Shown here: one piece after another, positions 28,560 to 37,900 of the stretch
Position numbering within the stretch: the stretch's first letter is position 1
How the letters are laid out: each line of letters begins with the position of its first letter
Source: Schoenoplectus triqueter
Lineage: Eukaryota > Streptophyta > Magnoliopsida > Poales > Cyperaceae
Length of the DNA stretch: 64,000 nucleotides
Reading direction: 5' to 3'
Assembly (NCBI GenBank): GCA_964058805.1
Contig: CAXKVV010002144.1
Span: 1,178,001-1,242,000 of the forward strand
Notes under the pieces: generated by a model
Database searches by the model: none
What the model was told of the DNA's origin: nothing
The model's input: only the letters and a program-made list of their open reading frames with translations
Made by a program: the position numbers and the translations under genes

Positions 28560-29880
28560 AACAACAGAAAATTAAGAATAAATAATAAATAAATGATTTG
28601 AAAATGCTCCTGAACTCCAAATTGACTCAAATTTGTTTCTAAAGTTTTCTTATTTTTCATACTATTTTTCTATACAATAATATTCCAGTTTTAGAAATAC
28701 AATCATGATAAAACAATTTAAAAGCAAAAGACATTACATATATTGATATAGTTGACCTAGCTTTGACTTGTCATTTTGAATACTATAAAAATTCCAAAAA
28801 TACAAATAAAAATCATAAATAATAACTAGATATATTTTAGTGATTTTTCAAGTGATTTTCCATGAAATAATAATGATGATAGTAATATGCTATAATAAAT
28901 AATGAGATTAGCTATATTCTTTGATAAATAAAAAATATATAAAATAAAATAGATATTATGTTGATATTTTCTGAAAAAAGAATAATGAAAATAAATAGCA
29001 CAAAATATACAAAATATACTACTATGGTAATAGATAGTGAAATATATTTTCTTTTATAATAAAGAATGATAATATAGTTTTATAATATGAATTGTATTTC
29101 TTTTGTTATTTTTATACAAATATACAATAAAAATACTTTTGATGAATAAAATGTAATAAAAATAATAGTTGTAATAAAAACATAATGAATTTCATCTCTC
29201 ATGACTATTTTTTTCAACTAATAATAGTAATAATAAAAATCTTATATTTTTCTATAGATAATAAATAGAAATAATAAAAATAGATATAATGAATAGTATA
29301 ATAAATAGAATAGAATATTAATAATGATTTCTTTTCCTTTAACTATTATGGATTTTAAAAAAAAATATATATATAATAATAAAAAAATATAATAAAAAAA
29401 TATAATAATAAAAATAATATAGCTATCTTTTGATTTTGTAAATAATTCTTACATAATGAATAGTATTTCAATATAATAGAATATAATAGTAAAATTCTAT
29501 TACTTTGGCTATTATAAACATTTTGAAAATATAAATAAAAACATAGCCATTTTATTTTCTATTATTTTTGTAAGTGATTTTCTACAGAATAAATAGAGTT
29601 TAGAAATAATAAAAAAATAAAATTTTACTACTTTAGCTATTATAAAAATCCCAAAAATATAAATAAGACTCTAGTTAAATAGCTAACCCCTTTTTCTATT
29701 ATTTTTGTAAATAATTTTCTACATAAATAAATAGAGTTTAAAAATAAAAATAATAATAATGATAATAATAATAACAATAATAATAATAATAATAAATAAA
29801 TGCATCTTTATAATAAAAATAATAATGAAAGATATTATATAATAGACTTTGTGCATTTTAGAAATGAATAAATATGCTCA
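28560..29880. repeat. AT-rich low-complexity tract in the 5' LTR
   Basis: About 1.3 kb of AATA/TAATAA-type sequence, including a near-pure (TAA)n run around 29745-29800 and A/T homopolymers near 29350. No reading frame or gene is seen in it. The same tract is present in the 3' LTR at about 45955-47275, with differences mainly in A-run length. Confidence 0.85.
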
Positions 29881-29942
29881 CAAAAGGAGTGTAGAGCCAT
29901 ATAGGGATATTTGCACACATGATATGACATTTAGAATGATTA

Positions 29943-30586
29943 GTCAAGACGAGAACATCTTGACGAAGGATAAATAAGGTTGCAATGACAACACGAAAAG
30001 ATGCGTTGAGACAGGAACATCTCGACGTAGGATGATTAAGGCTTCGATAGCAATATGAAGAAGATACGTTGAGACAAGAACATCTTGACGTGAGATGATT
30101 AGGGCTTTAATAGCAATACGAGAAGATATGTCAAGAAAAGAACACCTTGACACTTGATGAAGAATAATAAGATACATCGAGACAGGAACATCTTGACGTG
30201 AGAAGATTAAGGCTTTGATAGCAATATGAGAAGATACGTTGAGACAAGAACATCTCAACACTTGATGAAGAATAATGAGATACGTTGAGACAAGAACATC
30301 TTATGATTAAGGCTTCAATAGCAATATGAGGAGATATGTCAAGACAGGAACATCTTGACGCTTAATGAAGAATAACCAGAGCTACGACATCAGCATGGAG
30401 AGATATGTCGACCCTGAGGAAGAAGAACATTACGATGTCCTAGATAGGTGACATCTTAATGACTTACTGCCATGAGCAAGTAACTCATGATTGAATACGC
30501 TCACACAAGGGATGTAGGGCAATATAGTAATTTTGCACAAGTAATGCAACATGTAGAATGACCAGTCGAGACAAGAACATCTTGAC
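29943..30586 (+). other. Stem-loop family A in the LTR (nine copies, constant loop, covarying stem)
   Basis: Nine copies of a 7-bp stem around an 8-base loop, mostly CARGAACA, start at 29943, 30005, 30068, 30130, 30176, 30238, 30284 (3' arm degenerate), 30338 and 30565. Spacing is often 62 or 46 bp. Stem examples: GTCAAGA/TCTTGAC (29943, 30338), GTTGAGA/TCTCAAC (30238), GTTGAGA/TCTCGAC (30005), GTTGAGA/TCTTGAC (30068) and GTCGAGA/TCTTGAC (30565). At the third and fourth stem positions every intact copy has a Watson-Crick pair or a G.T pair as read on the + strand. The copies at 30130 and 30176 each carry one A.C mismatch. The pattern fits hairpins in the sense RNA. Function is unknown. A matching minus-strand frame (29944-30261) is a by-product. 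Confidence 0.8.
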
Positions 30587-30718
30587 GCTCGCTGAAGAAT
30601 GACCAAAGCTACGACATCAGCATGGAGAGATATGTCGACTTTGAAGAAGAAGAACATTACGATGTCCGAGAGAAGTGACATCTTAATGACTCGGTGTCAT
30701 GAACAAGTAATTCATGAC
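30385..30718 (+). other. Twice-repeated cassette of three stem-loops (families C, D, E) in the LTR
   Basis: Two copies (30385-30489 and 30612-30718) carry the same three hairpins in order. C: CGACAT/ATGTCG around a 14-base loop (30385-30410, 30612-30637). D: CATTA-c-GATGTC/GACATC-t-TAATG, 11 pairs with one C-T mismatch and a 10-base loop (30428-30461, 30655-30688). E: CATGAG/CTCATG in the first copy (30471-30489) and GTCATGAA/TTCATGAC in the second (30696-30718), both around the same loop CAAGTAA. The loop-closing pair of E changes from G-C to A-T with both sides altered. One family A hairpin (30565) lies between the copies. Confidence 0.75.
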
Positions 30719-30732
30719 CATTTGAGCTGGCA

Positions 30733-31329
30733 AGACTGAACTCATCCGCCGATAAGTTCGTCTCCTGGTTCATTTCCCGAGACTGTGAGATTGAATCGGT
30801 CTGTAGGTAGATTCATCCACAAAACAGTGAATGTGAACCGTTCTGTAGGTAGGTTCCTTCACTAACACATGCCTCAATGTTGAACTGGCTCAGCGCTTCA
30901 GGTTTGACATTGTGTGCAATTGTGTTTCCTAGGTTTATGAATCGGCTTAGTGCTTCGAATTCATGGTCTAGAAGATCAGTGAGAAGAAACACGTGGGCCA
31001 TATCCACCCTTCTCCTGATTCACCAACCTCAAGATCAACCGGCTCAGTGCTTCGAGTTGTATTTTGTGTGATTGGTTGTTGACTAGTTAAGATTGAACCG
31101 ATCTGTTTGTAGGTTTATCTTCTAGATCAACGGAGGTCGAGTCGTTCTGTATGTAGACTCACCTCAAGCCCCCTATGAAGAGATTAACCTGGTCTGTAGG
31201 TAAGGTTACATCTCGAGGTGGCATAGACTGAACCGATCTGTTTGTAGGTTCGTCTCCCATAGGACAAAACCGATCTGTTTGTAGGTTTGTCTTTCCATAG
31301 ATTGAACCGATCTGTTTGTAGGTTCATCT
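30733..31329 (+). other. Stem-loop family B in the LTR (nine B1 and three B2 hairpins with bulge and covarying stems)
   Basis: B1 hairpins have a 12-base loop, usually GATCTGTTTGTA or GGTCTGTAGGTA-like, and a stem of 5 inner pairs, a one-base bulge on the 5' side, then 2-5 outer pairs. They lie at 30733-30763, 30789-30817, 30826-30863 (3x1 internal loop), 31089-31121, 31133-31165, 31180-31214 (bulge on the 3' side), 31225-31255, 31261-31293 and 31299-31329. Stem forms include GAC-t-GAACC/GGTTC-GTC, GAT-t-GAACC/GGTTC-ATC, GAGGT-c-GAGTC/GACTC-ACCTC and GAC-a-AAACC/GGTTT-GTC, so both sides change together. B2 hairpins share the loop GGCTCAGTGCTTC or near variants and a bulge on the 3' side: 30875-30912, 30937-30965 and 31036-31059. 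Function unknown. Confidence 0.82.
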
Positions 31330-31556
31330 TCCGTAGACCCCTTTTTATGAAATTAGACGACCACTTGACCATCTTTTAACTATACTATTTGCTTCTCTCT
31401 TTCAAAGATCCAGAGGTGCCTCGAGGTTCGTAGCCCAGGGTAATTAACGGTGGGGGCTTGCGCCCACCGGAATCTACAAGAACTCACAATCACTAAAAAC
31501 CCCCTGAATGTGCATCCAAATAATCTCTAAACGGCAGAATCGGCCGACACCCAGCA

Positions 31557-31815
31557 GATGCACGCTCGGGAGGGATCTCCGTGTCCTTCTTCCGCAGAAC
31601 CCATCGCCCGGCGGCGGTGCGGCGGCGCGCGAAAAAGGGTCGCACAGGATCTGGCACGCCCGGTGGGACTATCAAAATAAACTCAGGGAACATAAGATTT
31701 TGGATGCACGCTCGGGAGGGATCTCCGTGTCCTTCTTCCGCAGAACCCATCGCCCGGCGGCGGTGCGGCGGCGCGCGAAAAAGGGTCGCACAGGATCTGG
31801 CACGCCCGGTGGGAC
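31557..31815 (+). repeat. 113-bp direct repeat (offset 146 bp) carrying LTR end plus primer-binding site twice
   Basis: 31557-31669 and 31703-31815 are essentially identical. Each contains the LTR terminus GGGTCGCACA followed by GGATC and TGGCACGCCCGGTGGGAC. Only the second terminus (31792) matches the end of the 3' LTR, so the first copy, including a primer-site-like sequence at 31652-31669, is now inside the LTR. The 33-bp spacer 31670-31702 looks like former leader sequence. The 3' LTR carries the first copy at 48952-49064 and the part of the second copy up to the LTR end at 49098-49187. Confidence 0.92.
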
Positions 31816-31816
31816 C
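31798..31816 (+). promoter_or_regulatory. Primer-binding site for minus-strand DNA synthesis
   Basis: TGGCACGCCCGGTGGGACC begins five bases after the LTR end with TGG, the complement of a tRNA CCA tail, the usual position and form of a plant gypsy primer-binding site. I cannot assign the primer tRNA with confidence from memory. An identical decoy lies 146 bp upstream within the LTR. Confidence 0.88.
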
Positions 31817-31893
31817 TAGATTCTCCTCTTATCTCTGAAAGAGAGAGGCAAATAGAATAGTTAAGAGATACAAGTGGTCTTCTATGTGCTAAA

Positions 31894-31932
31894 ATGACTA
31901 ATAATTTTCAAGTGTTTTTGTTTTTGCAGGAA
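31894..31932 (+). promoter_or_regulatory. Candidate 3' splice site just before the gag start
   Basis: An ACTAAT branch-point-like string (31896-31901) is followed by a T-rich tract and TTTTTGCAG (31921-31929), then GAAATGGC with an ATG at 31933 in a good start context. This matches a plant intron end. If it is used, translation begins at 31933 (MAFFGNF) and the twelve codons after the upstream ATG at 31894 contain a stretch shaped by the splicing signal. The donor is not identified. Known Ogre elements do contain an intron, but at a different place in the coding region. Confidence 0.4.
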
Positions 31933-34900
31933 ATGGCATTTTTCGGAAACTTCAATCTCGCTCCCTACACCGTCACTCCTGCACAGAGCCCAGAGGGCAA
32001 GCTCTTCATGTTCTTCGGGACCATCCCGCAAGAACTCGCCATTTACGGCCCAGCTCCAGTGGCCGCCTTCACTCCTGCGACCGTCCAGATCTCCATCCTG
32101 GACGAGGAGGAGGAGTCGATCACCCTAACTCCCAAGGGGATCTCCAATAATGTCATGGCCTCTCCTACTACCTCCCCAAAGAGGAGAAGGCGCCCGTCCA
32201 AGAAGACGGCCCCAAAGGCAGCAGCCCAAGCTGCCCGCAACTCTCAAGCGTCCAAGAAGAGGGCCCTGGATGCATATCAAAATCAGCTGGTGGCTAGGCC
32301 AGCTATCCCAGTCTCCAATAAATTCGCAGCTCTCCGAATAGTGGCTAAGAACTCAGCCACAGGCCAGCTCCGCCAGGCATGGGAGGTGCCTAAGCCCACA
32401 CCTCACCCAACTCAAAGGCCTCAGCGCCGCCAGGACAAGTCTCAAGCCCCTGCAGAAGCCATCTATAAGGCTCACAGGGCCCTCAAACAGAGGAGAAGCG
32501 TTAAAAACGCTAGGTCGAGACAATACGTCTCCCGCCCTAACCAATCTCAAGGCATGGCTCAGCCGCAAGCCATTGCCTCCACTCCACACCCAAGGAGGTC
32601 TATACCAAAGGCAACACCTAGCACCCAGCAGGTGTGGGTCCCGAAAGGTTCCCAGCCAACAAAACCCCAGTCTCAAGCCCAGCCCAGCAAGGCCGGCAAG
32701 TCTAACGCTCCGCCCGAGAGCGTGTTCAGCCGCTTAGGTCAAAAGAGTGTATTCAGCCGATTAGGCTCGAGAATACCACTCAACAACTTAAAAATAACTG
32801 CCCCTGACCAAACAAAGAAGAAGAGAAGAACCGCTCGTTATGAAGAGCACTTCTCAGTCAACACCATCAGTATAAGCTACGATACTGATCCAGACACTGA
32901 TGGTGAGGTGAACATGGTCCAGGATGACCAGTCCCCGCCCAATCAAGCTCACGTCACAAATACCAACAAAAATAATGGTAGAAAAGGGAGACCACCCAAG
33001 AGAGTCAACCCCGAGGGCAACAGCAGGGAAGGGGAAGACCACAATGAAAACCCTGATCTCTTCGATAACGAAGATGACGTTGAAACACGTCCTGAGATGC
33101 CCATCGATGAAATAGAAATATTAAAAGGCCACATCGAGGCACGGGATGAAGAGCTGATTAGGCAACGGGAGCTAATCGCTACCATGCTAAAACAAAACGA
33201 AGAATTGATTAAGGCGGTCAAGTCATTGCAAGAATCACAAGACGCCAATTTCAAAGCTGGTAGCTCCCGTCAAGAAGGGGTCCACAGTACCAAAAGCAAT
33301 CATAAGGGAAAACAACCTGTCGATTCTAAACCCCATCCACATAGAACCATAGAAGTGGAGGCTGAACCAACGGGAATATCCCGGAAAGAGATTCAAGCCA
33401 TGATTGCCCAGCAAATGCAAATAGCTGGAGGTGGATACGCTATCCCTCCCGTTAAAAACTGTGGACATCCATACCCTGCCATATACGACTTGGAAGAATA
33501 TCCTAAAGGGTATGTGATCCCCCGTTTCAGGACCTTCTCAGGGGAAGGCAATAAAGACCTAAACCCCGAACAACATCTGGCCCACTTTGTAGCCTCGTGC
33601 GGCAACACGGGCGGCAATGATGCACTGTTGTTAAGACAATTCCCTCAAAACCTAGTGGGAACCGCTTTCCAATGGTACTATTCATTAGAAAACAACAGCA
33701 TCAGGACTTGGGACGAGATGGCAGACTCGTTCAGGGCACGATTTGTTATGGTGTCTGATAAAATAAACATAGCCGATCTGGCAAGTACTAAACCCAAGAA
33801 AGGGGAGTCAATGACAGATTTTATTAATAGATGGCGGAACCTCAGCATCAAATGCGACCGCACATTAACTGAAGATGAGGCCGTCAACCTAATCATGAAG
33901 AACATTGACGGGTGGATGGGCATGCTTCTTGGTGTGACAAAGGTCAACACATTCAAAGACTTGCTCAGATCGGTATCCAACATGGAAAGGATGTCACCGC
34001 ACACCGTGCCGAACTTTATGAATAATAGGCCGCAACGAGGAGCCCGAGCCGAGACTAAAGTGGCATTCACCTCGCTAAAAGAGAAGATGGTTGCCAACGC
34101 AGACACCCAAGGCGGCAGCAGTGGCACAAATGACAATAATTACAATAAGGGACCCAGGCCCAATCCAGGAGGGAGTTCACGGAGTTTTGAGTCTCTCAAA
34201 CAAAAGAAATCTAAACCGTACTCCTTCAGAAAAGATAAAGTTGCCCAAATCTTCAGAGGGGCACTGAAGAACGGCCTAACCCTGCCGGCCAGTAAACGCC
34301 CGGAAGATGCCGATAAGTCAGACGAACCCAACTTTTGCCCATACCACAGAATAATAGGGCATTCAATTGAAGATTGCTGGGTCTTCAAAGATTGGGTCGA
34401 AAAGGCATACAAAAACGGTGAAATTACTTTACCTAAGGGGTTCTTGCAAAGCCCATCAGCCCATGAGCAGGCCAACACGATCTCTCATGAGGAAGAGAAA
34501 GTCCCGGGCCAATCAGGCGAAGACCAAGAAGAGCAATGGACTACGCACCTATCGAAAAAATCGATTAAAATGCTTAAAGCTCTCAAGAAAGAACCTGGCA
34601 TGAAATGGAAAGACGATATCACGCCAGTGGTCCCACCGAAACCCAGTGTATATTATAAGGTGGACCAGAATCAAGATCAGGTTCTTAAGAAAAGAAAGAA
34701 GCATAGAAGCAACAAGTCCAGAAAGAGTAAGATTGAAGAATATGAGCAGGGCAGTCCCGAGGCGATCACCCTCCAACATTTCATCTCCAAAGAAGACTGG
34801 GAGAAGCTAACCCTAGGTCAAAAGGAAGAAAATATAGATGGAGAAATAAATAAAGAAGAAAGCGAAGAGATCTGGGGTGCTTCGTGCAATATGGTATATT

Positions 34901-37900
34901 CTTCTCACGACGAAGATATGCCAACTTTAGAGGAGATGTTCTTCCCAAATGATGAAGGAGAAGCAAGCACCTCTGGGACTAAAAACGAAGAATGCAAAGC
35001 CGTGCTCCGGTCCGGGACTTATATACCCGAGAGACAAGCTCCCAAGGATTCCGATAAAGGAAAAGATAAGGCCCTGAATAAAGGTAAAGAGGTCGAGAAT
35101 CCAAGCAAGAACCCAGAAAGGACCCGGTCGACGGGCGAAGAATATAATGTGTTGGCACATCTGCGTAAGATTCCAGCGTTATTAAGCATATTTGATGCGT
35201 TGATGATGTCACAAGACCTAAGGGAGGTTCTAATTCAGGCCTTGCAAGATCCTGAGAAGTACAAGTCATACTTCGTAGAGCAAAATATGCAAGAAGCCCT
35301 ATTCACCGCCAAACGGGCCGCCTGTATAAATTTCACAGATGATGACCTCCTAATAGGCACCGTCGACCATAACCGCCCGCTATACATCACCGGAAACTGC
35401 GGAGGGCAAAAGATTGGCCGCATCTTGGTCGACGCAGGGTCTTCGATCAATATTATGCCGCTTAAAACTCTGAAGACCATCACCTTAGATGTGAAGAACC
35501 TATCTGATGAAAAGGTGATTATTCATGGCTTCAATCAAAACTCCCAAAAGGCCCTGGGAGCTATAACTCTGAACCTGCAATGCGGAAGCCTAAAAGCGCC
35601 TACTAAATTCTATGTCATTGACGCTGAAACCTCTTATCGGGCGTTGCTGGGTCGCCCGTGGCTTCACAGCAATCAGGTCATACCCTCTACTCTGCACCAG
35701 TGCCTGAAATATATCGAGAATGGTAAGCAAAAGAGAATTGACGGAGATGTCAAGCCATTCGGGGTGCATGAGATTAAGTTCAATGACGCCCAGTATTTTC
35801 TGCCTAAATCCGCCGTGGCGCCAAGCCGGCCTATAACTAAAGCAGATCAGAAACCCTTCAACAAAGGCCCTAAATTTGATACCTCATCCGGAGAAGAAGA
35901 AGAGGTCAAATTTAATATTAAACCCCGAAGCGCTCGAGCCCAAAGACCCGGAAGAAAGTCGGGTGAAGAAGCAACCTTCCGCTTTAAACAGGTGGCTGCG
36001 TATAAGGCCCAAATAACACCGAGCGAAATAAATGCAAGTGATTCTGAAGAGGAGGTCATTTTTAATTTTAAGCCTGCCAACACTCCTCAAATTCAGATCA
36101 TAGAGGCAACTTCGGGAGAAGACTCCGAAGATTCCAGCAACCTGGGCAATACCGCCTCGGGAGAAGAATCTGGCCATGATCGTCAACCTTGGGAAGAGGA
36201 GTCTGACGAAGAGATCATTTATCACATCCTCAAGAAGCCATATAAAGGGCCCGAAACAGATAATGAAAGCGAGGAGTCATATATGATCAACACGGGACCC
36301 GGTAGCGGAAGGGATAACCCGGTTAGGCCGAGGCCTATAAATGAAGAACGCTCATGGCGGGAAAATTTCGAAGGTCGCGTCTGGAATTTGATCGACGAAA
36401 TAAGACACCAGGTTGAAAATAATAGAAGAGAGGTGTCTGAACAATGGGAAGTGATGCAGGATATCAAGGTGCAACACAATGAAATCATGATAATGATCGA
36501 AAACCTGCAAACCGCGATCTATAACTCCGAGCTACTCAAGGAGGTGACGAGCGAACCCCGTTCCGGGACCCCCGAAAGACAAGCACCCGATAGCGGCAAA
36601 CGGGTAATTGTAATAGTAGATGAATCAAAGGGGGAAGAAACGAAAGCCAAGCAATCGACCGTCATGCAAACCCTCAAGGTCAAGAAGAGTAAACCATACT
36701 CTTTCTTAAAAAATAAAACAGCTCGGATATTTGAGCAGGCCTTAAAGAGTGGGTTAACGCTTCCCGTTTGCAAAAGACCCGCAGACATAGAAAGAGCCGG
36801 TGAAGGCGAGTTCTGCCCTTATCATCGCATATTGGGCCATACAATTGAAGAATGTTGGGTATTCAAAGACCTTATAGAAGAAGGGCACAGAAATGGGACG
36901 ATCCAACTCCCGAAGAGCTTTCAACAAGACCCAGCTCCGCACAACTCGAATAGCAAAGGCAAAGGGGTGGCTTATACGATCTCGCACACTCCTGTACCTA
37001 GCAAACCTAAGGTTGCGAGACGTAAGCCTATCAAAGAAATCTACCGCTCCAATTCAGTCATGAATATTGAAATAGAAGAAGAGATGGCAGCGCTAGAGAT
37101 TACTGTGGTTCCTGAAAGGCATTTTAAAGACCTCATACCAAGGGAGGTGAACCACATTCAAACCCTAAAGACCTTTGTTGTGCCGGCAAAGGTAGAGCGC
37201 ATCAAAGGGAAAACTATCATCCACAAGGCCATAATTTTCTATCAGAGCGATTCAACCCAGTCTCTGAAGAACCCTGACCATAACACTTGGAAAAAGTGGG
37301 TGATAGAACAAGAATCGGAGAATGCAACGAGCGATGACGCTGCATCCCATCCCTTTGGAAAGGAGCTATATAAATTGGCGAAAAGGGCAAAATGTTTGAG
37401 AGACATATCCAAGGCCGAGGCCAAGCGCTTTGATGAACTCTGGAATGGCGGCCAGAATAAAGTCCTGGGCCTGGATGGTAAAATAAAATACACCCGGGGA
37501 TTAGGGTATAACTGCGATGACGCAGCATGTTTTGAGGGGTCTCTCAACGAGTACCGTATGAAAGAAAGCTGTTGCATGACTTCTGTTGAAATGCCGGATA
37601 ATGAAACAGAAGAGGACAATACCCCGGTCCTGAAAAATGCTTTGAGGCAGCTAGAAAAGGAGCCTAACACGGTCGATGAGTTAGCGGAAATTAATTTGGG
37701 GACGGAAGAAGACCCACGACCAACTTTCATAAGCGCGTCGTTGCCGGAAGAGGTGGCTGACAGGTTAAAGACATTCCTTAGAAGCTATATGGACTGCTTC
37801 GCTTGGAGTTATAAAGAAATGCCTGGATTAGATCCCAACGTGGCGGTCCATTACTTGAAAATTGATTCAACCTTCAAGCCGATTAAACAAGCGCCGAGGC

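Larger units (their letters stand above)
25595..31792 (+). repeat. 5' LTR (6198 bp)
   Basis: It is repeated at 42988-49187 with about 11 substitutions and 2 single-base indels in homopolymers, by eye. Internal organisation: a U3-like part with direct and inverted repeats (25767-25975), a TATA box at 27161, pyrimidine-rich and A-rich runs near 27.5 kb, an AT-rich low-complexity stretch (about 28560-29880), a chain of stem-loops (29943-31329) and a GC-rich end (31440-31792) holding a 113-bp direct repeat. Short open frames occur in it, but each is repeated in the other LTR, none has a recognisable domain, and the longest plus-strand one merely reads through the GC-rich duplication. At 6.2 kb it is among the longer LTRs known. 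The promoter drives the element's genomic RNA. Confidence 0.97.

Noticed and set aside
29944..30261. Minus-strand frame of 105 codons with repeated SRQDV-type peptides
   Set aside because: A by-product of the family A stem-loop repeats; no start context or domain.
31508..31838. Plus-strand frames of 85-103 codons with an internally repeated peptide
   Set aside because: The repeat is the 113-bp duplication of the LTR end read through. GC-rich DNA with few stops explains the frame.
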